Assembly: GCA_946811695.1 (NCBI GenBank)
Contig: OX328123.1
Span: 149,514,729-149,578,728 of the forward strand
Origin: Gonocerus acuteangulatus
Taxonomy: Eukaryota; Arthropoda; Insecta; Hemiptera; Coreidae
Length of the DNA stretch: 64,000 nucleotides
Reading direction: 5' to 3'
Below, in pieces: positions 34,546-44,805 of the stretch. The translations under genes and the position numbers were made by a program. The notes under the pieces were generated by a model. The model worked only from the letters and a program-made list of their open reading frames with translations, did no database searches and had not been told where the DNA came from. The number at the start of each line of letters is the position of its first letter. Positions within the stretch are counted from its first letter, which is position 1.

Positions 34546-35060
34546 ATTAGATTACTATCTGTCATGTGTGTATGACCTATTCGAAGTCTTCGAAACTATT
34601 TATGTATTTTTTAATGCCAAATCATTAAAAAATAAATAAAACATTGAGTTATATCATCATTGTCATCAGAATTGTGGATTACATTATGTCGATCTGTTCA
34701 TGATTATGGAGATTGCGGATGAAGTTTGATAGAGGTTCCATGTTTGCCAATTACAGGGCACCGACTTCAACCTGAAATTTTATAACGACACGATTATTGC
34801 GTTCTACACGGAATTACATGCAAACTTCAATTGCAGCTTTCGATCCGTAGAACCGAAGTGGACAGTGGCTAAATGTTTTATTAAATATAGATAATATAAG
34901 AATTTGCATCAAATTTCATTGGCAAAACCTAATCGATACGGTTAATCTTACGAAAGACAATTTCGCCTTACGTCCATTATACATATAACCCTTAGAATTT
35001 AACTAATTAAATTAATTTTAACGTAATATGTTGCAGAAATATATATTTATATATTTTTTT
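34546..35060. other. AT-rich non-coding stretch
   Basis: Nothing recognisable was seen between two HINE-like blocks. Confidence 0.5.
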
Positions 35061-35536
35061 AAATGTCAAATTTTTAAACTAACATAAGCCCCCTAACGGA
35101 ACATTGTTTTCTTTGGTGAAATGCAAACAAAACAATTTTATATCATACAGTTTTGCGTTATTAGGTTTACAGGTACGAAAGTTGTGGCTTCTTTCCTTTG
35201 AACGGGTTTTGCATCTGTCATGAAATTGAATTCAGTTAAAATATTTTCTACATGTCTGAAATTCGTGCAAATTAAGATGTTTCAATTTTTGTTTCATTTG
35301 CACTTAACCAAGTTTTTTCGAGAAAAGAAAAGTTATTGACAGACGTGAACAGATTTACGATTTTTATATATTTTCCTAAATATTTCTAAAACGATTATGA
35401 AATCGAAAGTAACCATTCGTACGCTTAATAAATTTCCTATAGAAACGTCTTTGCGGTAATTTTCAAATGGTCGGTCACATTTGGAGAAATAAGTGCTTAA
35501 AACATTGAAGATGTTGGTTTCGTTTATTTGAACGGT
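35061..35536 (+). mobile_element. HINE-like body fragment, diverged
   Basis: The end of the fragment has GGAGAAATAAGTGCTTAAAA and TTTCGTTTATTTGAACGGTT, the body repeat in plus orientation. The next element starts exactly inside the T-rich GGTTCTTTTTGTCT site typical of this place. Confidence 0.6.
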
Positions 35537-35676
35537 TCTCTTAGCGTGGTTCCTCCCTCCCTCCATAGGGAGGAACCCCGCTTATGAGGTTGACCTCATG
35601 ACGCAATCCGAAGTGCCGACTAGAAAATTTTGCGTTTCAGAACCCCTAGTGAACGAAAATAACGGTGGTTCAAATT

Positions 35677-35761
<85 letters not shown>

Positions 35762-36430
35762 CTTTTCGCGGCATAGCTCAGCGAATAATGGTCCGATTGT
35801 GATGAAATTTGGTAGAAAAATCGTTTGTCTATTTTAAAAGGTCAAGTTGGTTTTTGGAGCGAAAACAAATCGTTGCGCTTACTTTATATGCTTGCAAGTA
35901 CTCGTTTTATAGGCTTCTTGGCCCAGGAAAACGAATGAAACCATTTTCAAGGCGATAGCTTTAACTGTTTTCGAGAAAATTGGAAACATAGTTGTTGAAT
36001 AACGTTTTTGGTTTGTGTACTCAGTAAAATCATGGGATTCAGTTGAAACATTTTCGGCATCTTTGAATTTTACCAAAACTAATATGTTGAAATTTTGGTT
36101 ACGTTTGGAGTTAAGGAAGGGTTAGAATAAAATATTTTATTAACAGACATGAAAAGTTTTCGTAACTTTGTATACTTTCCTTAATATCTCGAAAACGGTT
36201 GAGAATCTTGGTAAGCGGAAGGTTACCATTCGAAAGCTTACTAAATGCTCTACAAAAGAGTTTCTGAAGAAAGTTTTGATTGGGCGATGTCAATCGGAGG
36301 AATAAGTGCGTGAAACTTTGAAGTAATTGATTTCGTTTATTCGAACGGTTCTTTTTGTCTGTTCTCCTTAGTTTTTTATTGTTTGTTATTTTTTAAATTT
36401 TTTAGAGTTATGTATTTGTCAGTAAATTTA
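35537..36430 (+). mobile_element. HINE-like element, lineage A, 5' part
   Basis: CTTAGCGTGGTTCCTCCCTC with hairpin arm AGGGAGGAACCCCGC is followed by GCAATCCGAAGTGCCGACTA and a (TG)/(TA) tract (35677-35758). The flank GGTCCGATTGTGATGAAATT and body with one internal repeat follow. No 3' hairpin was found before unrelated sequence near 36430. Confidence 0.75.
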
Positions 36431-36514
36431 TTGCTGTTCGAAATGGAGCATTCGAGCGGAATTTGAAGTTGCCGTGAGAGTATAGAAAATGCATGAATGT
36501 CTGTATATATATAT

Positions 36515-36722
36515 TTCGGAGGCCCTGTGGCCGTGAGTCCTAAGGCGTATGCCCTCCGTGCCTAAGGTCGAGGGTTCGATTCCCACTAGCGGTGAAAGAA
36601 AAGAAAAGGTATTATCCCTATCATGGCTAGAAATGGCTAGTGGCCTATAGATATGCCGTCCAAAAATTCTTGGTGAATTATAAATGGATAAATGGTTGAA
36701 ATTTAAATAAATAAATATGTAT
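36515..36722 (+). mobile_element. tRNA-headed SINE, full length
   Basis: The head GGCCCTGTGGCCGTGAGTCC contains a box A-like TGGCCGTGAG, and GGTCGAGGGTTCGATTCCC contains a perfect box B (GGTTCGATTCC). The body follows (GAAAAGGTATTATCCCTATC, TGGCTAG, GATATGCCGTCC), then an AAATAAATAAAT tail. Boxes A and B are the internal RNA polymerase III promoter. Body fragments recur at 41365-41450, and a second head at 40150-40270. There is no cloverleaf or anticodon evidence for a working tRNA. Confidence 0.85.
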
Positions 36723-36733
36723 ATTTCACCTTC

Positions 36734-36793
<60 letters not shown>

Positions 36794-36810
36794 TGAGTGA
36801 TAATTTCTAC

Positions 36811-36925
36811 AAATAGCACGTTTCCTTCCTTCTTCCACAAGGAGCAAACCCGCTTATAAGGTTGACCTGGAATCCTGCAATCTGCAAGTCCCAACTAGAG
36901 AATTTCACGTTTCAAAATCATTATT
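36811..36925 (+). mobile_element. HINE-like 5' end fragment, lineage C-like
   Basis: TAGCACGTTTCCTTCC...AAGGAGCAAACCCGC forms a weak hairpin. CTTATAAGGTTGACC and CCAACTAGAGAATTTCACG follow, as in lineage A leaders. It stops at about 36925. Confidence 0.6.
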
Positions 36926-37230
36926 TATCTGGTCGCTCTTTTCTGGACGCTCTTCCCTTACTCGATTATGGAAACAAACAAATAACATATTAAACCATCT
37001 CAGGAAGTCCAACTTACTTAACAAATTACAACAAAAACATTAAAATAATTGACATACATCACATCGTCAATACAAAAGGAATGTATCGAATGTGTAAAAA
37101 CGCATTGTTCATTTTCAATCTGTACAGATTGCTGTTGGACTGATGTACGTTGTGGCAAACTCTCGAAAATTAATTATCAATTACAGAAAATCAATCTAAC
37201 GAAAGTGCAATAAGTGTAATTAAAATATAT

Positions 37231-37701
37231 CCCCCCAAAAAAAAAACATAAATGTGAAATAGAGGCCAAGTCAGTCTTAAACTTGGCAATGTTTTATTTG
37301 TGCCGAAATTATCTTTAGAGAGAGAACTAAACATTGCCAAGTTTAAGAATATACCTGTTTGAGGAAAGTGATATTTTAGTAACTGGATATAAGTATTTTT
37401 ATTGTTATTTTTAAAGGTCAGTTGAAGTGACTTTACTGTTCTTAGTAAGAAACTAATAGTTCTTCTAAGTAATGAACTTGGACGTTTCTTTCTTGTATCA
37501 TCTCTTGTATTGGCAAATATTTTTGTTTGAAAATATAGTACACTTAATACACTAAGTCATACTACTTTTTTGGAGTGTAGGATGGTAAGGCGTTTTTGGG
37601 GGGTTTTAGGAGGGGATATTGCTCACTTTTTGGGGAGGGGAGTGTTTCCTTGGGGGGAGGAACTTGGCCTCTATTTCACATTTATGTTTTTTTTTTTTGG
37701 G
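37231..37701. mobile_element. foldback/MITE-like element with about 40-bp inverted repeats
   Basis: The left arm CCCCCCAAAAAAAAAACATA + AATGTGAAATAGAGGCCAAG and the right arm ACTTGGCCTCTATTTCACAT + TTATGTTTTTTTTTTTTGGG are near-perfect inverted copies over about 40 bp. Inside the left half lies a second inverted repeat (37276-37294 and 37329-37347, 19 bp, CTTAAACTTGGCAATGTTT). Ends CCC/GGG resemble piggyBac termini, but there is no TTAA next to them. No coding sequence. Confidence 0.75.
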
Positions 37702-37845
37702 ATCTCATTACTTTTTCTAAGTATTAATTAAAATTTAGTAGCCGCATACCTACTGGATTTTTTACTTCATATAAAACCAGGGTCTTTGGATTCTGCATAA
37801 AGTTCTCCTTACTGCTTGATATTTGATACCAATAAGTAGCATTCC

Positions 37846-38202
37846 TATCTACATCTAATCACTAGACTAGAAAAGTTAGAAGCTCTTCCAGATGACAGTA
37901 CTATAGAGGACAAATTGATTGCTCTTTTAACTAAACTATTACACTGTAAAATACAGGAACCATATCCCGAGGATAAAGATCACAATAGGGAAACTGTAGA
38001 AGGCCTTCAAGAAAAAGATAAGAACCGAGACGATACCTTTTGGGTTTGTGATCCTAAACTTTGTAATTTAGATGACTCGTCTTTGAAAAACTTAGTATCT
38101 GCTTTCATTTATATTATGCAGTTAACCCCTACGACTTTATTTACAACAATTAAGAAAGAAGTCACACCTGTTGTTGTTAAGATGCGTCGAAATGTTTCTT
38201 AA
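37846..38202 (+). pseudogene. unrecognised open frame, possible old exon or transposon ORF
   Basis: The frame is open from about 37846, upstream of the first ATG at 37915, to a stop at 38202. The upstream part reads EKLEALPDDSTIEDK and is acidic like the rest. No family is recognised. A mixed-composition frame of about 117 codons without low complexity is unusual here. The end of the frame (ATGCGTCGAAATGTTTCTTA) is repeated at 38561 outside any frame, which points to repeat sequence rather than a host gene. Confidence 0.3.
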
Positions 38203-38700
38203 AACATCAAATATATGTTCTCCTTGCCAAGACGATTCATTCGATACCCCACATGATGGGTTTCAGATGGAATGATGGCTTTCCGATGGAACAAAAAGTA
38301 CAAAACGTCATTGGTAACATGACACTCCCGTATCTGTGTGCCAAGTTTGGTGAAAATCGGATAAACGGTGTGAATTTGTGTAAGGAACCAACATGCAGAC
38401 AGTCAGCTGATAGACGATTTTGACCTAGCCTATGGCACTCCCCGGATAAAGACCTACTTGTGTACCATTTTTGGTCAAAATCGGTCAAATCGTGTGGATT
38501 TGTATAAGGAACAAACATACAGAGAGACAGCTAGTATAAGATTTTGACTAAGCCTATATGCGTCTAAATGTTTCTTAAAACATCAAATATAGGTTCTTCA
38601 TACCGAGACGATTCCTTTGATACCCTACTTCATGGGTTTCGGACGGAATGATGGGTTTCCGAAGGAAGCACAAAACTGGCACCCCCCCGCCCGGAAGTGG
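38183..38700 (+). repeat. direct repeat of about 130 bp around a Helitron-type fragment
   Basis: ATGCGTCGAAATGTTTCTTA at 38181 and ATGCGTCTAAATGTTTCTTA at 38559 begin two copies. Both continue through AAACATCAAATATAKGTTCT, GACGATTC, GATACCC and ATGGGTTTC. The segment between (38331-38555) has Helitron-type units. Confidence 0.7.
38331..38555 (-). mobile_element. Helitron-type repeat units
   Basis: Two units with CCAAGTTTGGTGAAAATCGG, TTTTGACCTAGCCTATGG and CACTCCCCGGATAAAG, related to the 124-bp repeats at 9918-10912. No terminus is present. Confidence 0.6.
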
Positions 38701-39206
38701 AGTGAAACACAACTTTTCTGGATTTTTCGATTTTTTCCTTTAATAACACCCTCATAACTATTATCCTGCAAAATTTCAAGTCTCTAGCATCATGGGAAGT
38801 GCCTAATAATTTTGATGAGTCAGTCAGTGAATCCTATAAATACCGATTTTCGATCGCTTATATCTCTGAAACTATTCGATGTAGATTTATGAAAATTTCC
38901 AGTTTTACTCACATCTAATACCTGTGTAAAACTTCATAACTTTATCTGTATCTGGTTGAAAGTTATGGGAGGGTAAAAATTGGCTCTAAGACCTCCTGTA
39001 ATACACACAGTATGCTTAGGCCGGAACTTGGTCTGACGCACTACCGTGCGCCTAGATCATAGATGAAATTTTTCACATGCGATAATTGGCATGTGAATCG
39101 ACGATATTCCATTTTTATTATTTAAACATTATTGAAAACATCAATATCCAATAAAATATTACTCTATTTAGGGGGAAAATAAATATGGGGCACAAGGGCC
39201 CATAGG

Positions 39207-39404
39207 GAGTAGAAATGGGTCGCTCACAACTGAGCCGGATCTTTGAGCCGTTTCTTTCAGAAGAGCGAGTAAGCCGTGGCTCAGTAAAAAAGAACGGCCG
39301 TTCTTCGGTTCTTCTGAGTTCGGGAGTCTTCGGTAGTCAGTACAGAGTGTTCGGTTGAGTTCGGAAGAAGCGGATCCATATTCATTCTCGGCTGGCCAAT
39401 CCCG
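39207..39404 (+). mobile_element. possible hAT-type left end leading into a tandem array
   Basis: TAGAAATGGGTCGCTCAC resembles hAT termini (TAGAGATGGG-type). GAGCCGTTTCTTTC and AAGAACGGCCGTTCTTCGG follow, the latter a 14-bp palindrome-like stretch. No right end was found, so the assignment is tentative. Confidence 0.3.
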
Positions 39405-39955
39405 CACCAGCTAAAGAGCTAAAGAACCGTATCCACTCTCTCTCTCGGGTCTTTCGATCCCCCCACCACCTAAACGGATCTTTTAGAGATCGAAACAGCT
39501 AAAGATCCTTATCAACTCTCTCTCTCGGGTCTTTCAATCCCCCCACCACCTAAACGGAACTTTTAGGGATCGAAACAGCTAAAGTCCGTATCCACTTTCT
39601 CTCTCTCGGGTCTTTCGATCCTCCCACCACCTAAGCGGATCTTTTAGGGATCGAAACAGCTAAAGATCCGTATCCACTCTCGGTTCTTTCGATCCCTCCT
39701 CCACCTAAACGGATCTTTTAGGGATCGAAAGAGCTAATGATCCGTATCCACTCTCGCTCTCGGTTCTTTCGATTTCCCACCACCTAAACGGGTCTTTTAA
39801 GGATCGAAAGGGCTAATGAACCGTATCCACTCTCGCTCTCGGTTCTTTCGATCCCCCCACCACCTAAACGGACCTTTTAAGGATCGAAAGAGCTAAAGAT
39901 CCGTATCCACTCTCGCTCTCGGCTCTTTCGATCCCCCACCACTCTGATACACTCT
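39405..39955 (+). repeat. about 80-bp tandem repeat, roughly seven units
   Basis: CCGTATCCACTCTC...CGATCCCCCCACCACCTAAA...GGGATCGAAA recurs. GTATCCACT begins at 39429, 39509 (variant), 39588, 39670, 39744, 39823 and 39903, spacings of 74-82 bp. Units contain TTTCGATCC and GGATCGAAA, so each can fold on itself. A minisatellite, probably internal to an element starting near 39207. Confidence 0.85.
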
Positions 39956-39976
39956 TTCTGATCTATTCTTCTTTTC

Positions 39977-40106
39977 TTTTAGCACGTTTCCTCCCTCCCT
40001 GCATAGGGTGGAAACCTGTTTATTGTTTTGACCTCATGATGTTCCGAATAGAAAATTTTACGTTTCTGAACCAATTGATCAAGAAAACAAAGGTGTTTCA
40101 AATTTG

Positions 40107-40135
<29 letters not shown>
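39977..40135 (+). mobile_element. HINE-like 5' end fragment, lineage C
   Basis: TTTTAGCACGTTTCCTCCCT with arm AGGGTGGAAACCTG forms the hairpin. GTTTTGACCTCATGATG and CCGAATAGAAAATTTTACG follow, then GGTGTTTCAAATTTG and a short (TA)n/(TG)n tract. The leader order is as in lineage A, but the terminal bases differ. Truncated after TGTGTTCG. Confidence 0.7.
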
Positions 40136-40137
<2 letters not shown>

Positions 40138-40149
40138 TCGAAACAGTAC

Positions 40150-40270
40150 TTCCGGAGATCAAACAAATCTTAGGATTCGTACATTAATGTACTAATAAAG
40201 GTCGTGAGTTCGGTTCCCACAAGGGTGGTGGCTTTTCTTTGGAAGAAAGAAAATAATAATAATATTATTA
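40150..40270 (+). mobile_element. tRNA-like SINE head
   Basis: AAAGGTCGTGAGTTCGGTTC then CCACAAGGGTGG resembles a box B region followed by a SINE body and GGAAGAAAGAAAATAAT. Box A is poor. It ends in an A/T-rich tail. It is less clear than the SINE at 36515. Confidence 0.5.
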
Positions 40271-40301
40271 TTATTGCAAACAGTTATTGCATACATCAGT
40301 T

Positions 40302-40303
<2 letters not shown>

Positions 40304-40361
<58 letters not shown>

Positions 40362-40500
40362 TAAAAACAAATCGTATACATAAATACATCTAAAAACAAA
40401 CAGTACATATATACATCTAAAAACAAATCGTATACATAAATACATCTAAAAACAAACAGTACATATATACATCTAAAAACAAATGGTATTATTCATATAC
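40304..40500. repeat. (TA)n tract and a short tandem repeat
   Basis: A TA tract at about 40304-40358 is followed by units of ACATCTAAAAACAAATCGTA and ACATCTAAAAACAAACAGTA alternating to about 40495, a repeat of about 54 bp made of two half-units. Confidence 0.85.
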
Positions 40501-40647
40501 ATCAATCAGTTATAAATTGGATTACACAATAAGACAAAGTTATATGTCATTCGTTCTTTACAGTTTACATTCCTTATGTGGCGCCATACCTTCCTTATGT
40601 TTTTTATTGCAATTGTTTGAATATAATATTGACATGGGATGTTTCTT

Positions 40648-40648
<1 letters not shown>

Positions 40649-40718
<70 letters not shown>

Positions 40719-40722
40719 GGGG
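40649..40722. repeat. poly(A) run followed by poly(G)
   Basis: About 60 A then 12 G. The A/G boundary abuts the decayed LINE at 40728. The A-run could be a plus-strand retroposon tail or an assembly artefact; it is not the tail of the minus-strand LINE. Confidence 0.8.
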
Positions 40723-40727
40723 TTGAA

Positions 40728-41364
40728 TGTTGACGTTGTCAGCATTCTATCTATTAGTATGCGTTTTCCGGTTAGTTCGGTGTTACATATTTTACATGTA
40801 GGCTTTTCTTTTTTAGTCATTAAGTACTCGTGTGTTATTCGCGTATGTCCAATTCTGAGCCTAGTTAGAACTACTTCTTCTCTTCTGTTTTGTCTGTGAC
40901 TGGAAGGCCATTCCGCGATGTTCCGTTTTATTTGTTGCAGTTTGTTGCTGGTAGATAGGTTTGTCCAGTCATTTAGCCATTTGTTTGTGATTTGGTGTTT
41001 AGCCTGTCTCTTAAGGTCCTGGTAAAAAATGTCTAGTGGTTGAATTGTTGAGTCTTGAGTAGCCAATTTTGCTTGTTCGTCTGCAGTCGTACTAAGTCTT
41101 AGGTCTTCATGTCTTGGTAGCCAATATATTGTTGTATGTATGCCTGAAAGTTGTGCTTTGTAGATACGTTGTTTGATTTGAATTGCTTTGGGGTGTTGAG
41201 TGTATAAGTTCTGTAATATGTGTAGTGAACTAAGCGAATCTGTACAGATGATAATGTTTGAGTGTTGTGATGAAGGAGTGTTAGTGAGGGCAAGAAATAT
41301 TCCATGGAGTTCAGCTTCTAGTATGTTGTACAGCGCTGGAAGTTTTTGCTTGTAGATAGTGCCA
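40728..41364 (-). pseudogene. I-superfamily LINE fragment: RNase H and C-terminal domain
   Basis: Minus strand, two frames. The upstream frame has AELHGIFLALTN, IICTDSLSSLHIL and TIYWLPRHEDL...TADEQAK (RNase H Glu, Asp and His/Asp blocks; the usual Gly in PGH is Arg). The downstream frame has NRREEVVLTRLRIGHTRIT and PTCKICNTELT, where the LINE at 16345 has NRRDEVILCCLRIGHSRLT and PTCTQCNTPLT. It is related to that LINE but clearly a separate, diverged copy. Both ends are cut: a SINE body at 41365 and the A/G homopolymer at 40722. Confidence 0.87.
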
Positions 41365-41450
41365 GAAGAAAGAAAAGGTATCAGCCCTATCCTGGCTAGA
41401 AAAGGGTGGTGACCTGTAGATAACCCGTCCTAAAATTCTGAGTTAATTAT
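41365..41450 (+). mobile_element. SINE body fragment (tRNA-headed family)
   Basis: AGAAGAAAGAAAAGGTATCA, GCCCTATCCTGGCTAGAAAA, GGGTGGTGACCTGTAGATAA and CCCGTCCTAAAATTC match the body of 36600-36700. It lacks the head, as expected for 5' truncation. Confidence 0.75.
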
Positions 41451-42190
41451 AATGGATGATGAAATTTCATTTATTCAATTCCTTAAGCTTATAAATTTAT
41501 AATTATATACAGTCACCCTTAAGTTTATAGATACTTAATTATCTTGGGCTAGTTTTGTTAACGAATAAAGGAAGTTGGTAACATAATAATGTCGTATCAC
41601 GGAGTGCAATCCATTTATATTACAAATTCTTTAAAAAGCGCAGAATTGGGAAAGAGTTTAAAGTAACGATGGTCGTTGGTGAGGGGTTAAGGTTTGAAGG
41701 CAATGGCCGATAACTTAGCATATCAATTTATCAGCATTACAATGTCTGAGGATCATCATTCTTCCATTCGTAAAGTGACTATATACATCAATATAAGGGA
41801 GGGAAGCTACACGGATATCCCATAATATCATAAGCGAAATGTATTTTTAGGCAGAACTTACGTGGGAGGGAGAGCAAAGGTTTTTACTCTGGCTGCTTAT
41901 TCTATCAAAGATTCGCCTACGCGATGAAAGCAAACCTATCTTAATACTGTACTAAAGCCCGAATAGATAGAAAAGTTCCAATGCGCTTGTGCAAAGCTCG
42001 AAGTGAAACATATCTTAGGCGCGACGACAAGAAACTGACCCCATCCTATGCGAAAATTACTCCCTTAAAGGACAGATTTCTTCGATTGAGATAGCTCTAT
42101 CAGAAATCGCATAAGAACCAATTTATAGTAAATGTACTAAGCTTTCGAATAGATGCTTTACATTTACTACGTTTCCGAGATATATAGCAT
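41451..42190. other. non-coding, partly HINE-like
   Basis: Nothing recognisable up to about 42070. After that GATTGAGATAGCTC and TACTAAGCTTTCGAATAG are decayed HINE-like body in minus orientation. Confidence 0.45.
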
Positions 42191-42358
42191 TTCCAAGTCT
42201 ATTTGAACCTTTTCCAAGTCAACTGTAACCTTTTCCAAATCCAATGTAACCGTTTCCAAGTCATCAGAAACCCTTTCCAATTCAAATGTAACCCTTTCCA
42301 AATCAGTTGAAACCCTTTCCAAAACAAATGTAACGCTTTACAACTCAATTGACACCCT
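42191..42358 (-). repeat. exact 21-bp period minisatellite, open as heptads on the minus strand
   Basis: TTCCAA begins at 42191, 42212, 42233, 42254, 42275, 42296 and 42317, always 21 bp apart, while the bases between differ. On the minus strand one frame is open for seven units and reads as heptads of the form L-E-(R/K)-V-T/S-x-D, with Leu and Val in a/d-like positions, the pattern of a coiled coil. One TAA (at the GAA position) interrupts the next unit. A stop follows the array near 42164, after LYISET. No other protein similarity was seen. It could equally be a non-coding satellite that happens to read open. Confidence 0.7.
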
Positions 42359-42481
42359 TTTTAGCACTTTCCTCCGAAGGAAAGTAGCTATTGAGGTTGG
42401 ACTCATGACGGAATTTTTGAAAAATTTCTTCAAATCTTTATCGATCCTACCTATTAGACACCGAAAATGACCCCCGTTGAA

Positions 42482-42537
<56 letters not shown>

Positions 42538-43446
42538 CTGTTCACACGATAGCGGCCAGAGTTTTTGTTTTTTCGTCACGAAACTTAGTATATAGCATTC
42601 AATTAGCAAAGGATTGAACGAGTTCGTTAACCACCAAAGTCGGTCCACCGGAAGGGGGGGTTTACCCCGAACCCAAAACACTAATTTGACCATGTCAGCC
42701 GGAATATTTGTTATATTTCAACGAAACTATTCGTAGTGGTAATATAGAGAGAAAAGTGAGATATAAAAATGAACTAAATCGGTTCATTAGGAGGGGGGGG
42801 GGGGTTTACTCCGGACCCACAATACCAATTCGCCACTACCAGCCGTGATTTTTGGTATATTTCGACGAAACTCGGTATTCGTAGTGGTAATCTACAGGTA
42901 AATATGTGTTGTAAAAATAAACTAAATCGGTTCATTAGAAGGGGGGGGGGGGTTTACTCCGGACCCAAATTCCTAATATACTCATACCGGTCGTAATTTC
43001 TGCTATATTGAAACGAAACGCGGTATACGTCGTGGGTAACTCATGAGAAAGAAGTGTTGTAAAAATGAGCTGAATCGGTCAATCGGAAAGCGGGGGTTTA
43101 CTTTGTAATATATTTCAATAGAAAAGCCCGCCAGACGTAAGTTCACAAAGCCGCCGCAAGGAGCGCTTTGTATCTAGAGGTACTGTATCCTGTTCCTGCG
43201 TTAGATCAAAATACGATAATATGAGGTTTTTTGTATTTATTAGTGTAATAGGTACCATGTGTAAACATAACTCTGGAAGCAAATTAATAATTGATCAGTT
43301 ACTCATTACAAATTTAAAAGAGAACTATTCATGTTTTTATTTTATTTATGTAGGATATTTTAAGCATATTGTTCTGGAAAGCAGTCTACACTACCCAAAT
43401 TCTGAGGAAAGTGCTTAGTTATGCAGCTCCTGCGTGACGGACTTTT
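42359..43446 (+). mobile_element. complete HINE-like element, lineage B
   Basis: 1,088 bp. The 5' end TTTTAGCACTTTCCTC has hairpin CTTTCCTCCGAAGGAAAG, then GAGGTTGGACTCATGACGG and GACACCGAAAATGACCCCCG. A (TA)n(TG)n tract follows, then GATAGCGGCCAGAG. Three units of about 120 bp each have GGGTTTACTCCGGACCC. The 3' end is GAGGAAAGTGCTTAGTTATG, hairpin GCAG-CTC-CTGC, GTGACGGACTTTT. The 3' GAGGAAAGTGCTTA is complementary to 5' TTAGCACTTTCCTC at 13 of 14 positions. Non-coding. Confidence 0.9.
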
Positions 43447-44141
43447 TTAAATGAAAGTTTGTCTATTTTATGATAATATAATTAGAATTATATATAATAT
43501 AATATCATTACTGGCCACCTCCCAGACCCAGTATTAGTTACTGTAATTAATAAAGTCAAAATAAATGTGTATTTTATTTATTTACTGTTTTAGGCATTTT
43601 TTTTTCGTGGAGGTAATTTTTTTTTATTGTTTTAAGTAAATATTTACTTAATATTTAAGTAAATATTTATAAAAATAAATATTTCGTTTAAGCTTTCTTA
43701 ATAAACTGAAGAAAAAAATTTAAATTTCTTTTCACAGATCCATGTTTTTTTTTAAACTTTTGTCCCTAAATCGTTCACATACTCCAATAACACAAGGTTG
43801 TGATACATGAATGGAAAGCTGGTTAAATGATAAGGTTTTTCTGAAACCCGGAAATCTCAGATCCTCCCCATCGAAGAGTACCGCTAGTAAGAATTATCAA
43901 GAAAATGTCAGGAAATTTAGAATAGCTTTCTTTCAATAAGTAAAATAGATATACTAAAATTCATTCATTTTTTACGTTTACTTCCAACTAGTCTTATAGT
44001 AAATTTACTCAGCTTTCGATTGGTGGAAAAACAATAAAACGACGTTTTCTCCCTTGTGTGTGGGAATTCGGAAAATCATCACATAACATTTTTTGTTCCC
44101 CTAAGGGTCCTCTATCACCTGCCACAATATGACTAGACATT

Positions 44142-44211
<70 letters not shown>

Positions 44212-44587
44212 GTATACGCTCTGAAGGTACATACAGTTTTGATGGTTGATAAAGAGATATTTACCATGTCTTTCATAGTCGTAACTGAAAAACACCAATT
44301 TTTGAGTTGTTTCACTATAGAAATAGTAGTGCGATATATAAATATGTATAAATTTTAACGATGGGTGTTTTATCTGGTCTAGTCGATAATATCGAATAGC
44401 ATTTAGGTAGTACTTATTGAGAAATTGTTTGAGCGCGTTGAAAAGCGCGGAAACACACCTGGCAAGTCGATGAGGTCGTGAAATGGAGATATGACAACTA
44501 GTTCTTTGATAAAGGCATATTGATAAATACACCCGTTTTTCCACAGATAAATTCAGCATATGTTTACTTATTAAGTATTGATATTTG
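43447..44587. other. AT-rich non-coding stretch
   Basis: It holds a (TA)n tract at 44151-44207. A minus-strand open frame of 175 codons (44101-44628) crosses that tract and has no recognisable similarity; I regard it as chance. Confidence 0.5.
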
Positions 44588-44805
44588 AATTGATGACGCC
44601 ACGGACTATCTGTTGACGTCATACACATGCTACGTTTGATATAATCATTATGTTAAAATAGAGAGGTAAACGTCATTATATTATTGATGTCGCCACGGGC
44701 TATCTGTTGGCTTCATACAGATGCTACGTTTGATATAATCATTATGTTAAAATAGAGAGGTAAACGTCATTATACTATAATGACGTTTACCTCTCTATTT
44801 TAACA
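44588..44805. repeat. 93-bp tandem duplication ending in a 61-bp perfect palindrome
   Basis: ATGACGCCACGGACTATC and ATGTCGCCACGGGCTATC start two direct copies, sharing ATGCTACGTTTGATATAATC and AGAGAGGTAAACGTCATTAT. The second copy runs into its own inverse: 44745-44805 reads TGTTAAAATAGAGAGG... and back, 30 bp each side of a single C. Replication slippage with a template switch, or a small foldback element, could produce this. Confidence 0.9.

Noticed and set aside
36515..36600. A working tRNA gene
   Set aside because: Box B is good, but the arms do not fold convincingly and a SINE body with an AAAT tail is attached.
40639..40726. Lysine-rich frame ending in Gly
   Set aside because: It is a translation of a poly(A)-poly(G) run.
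44101..44628. 175-codon minus-strand frame
   Set aside because: It crosses a (TA)n tract, has no recognisable domain, and lies in AT-rich sequence; most likely chance.
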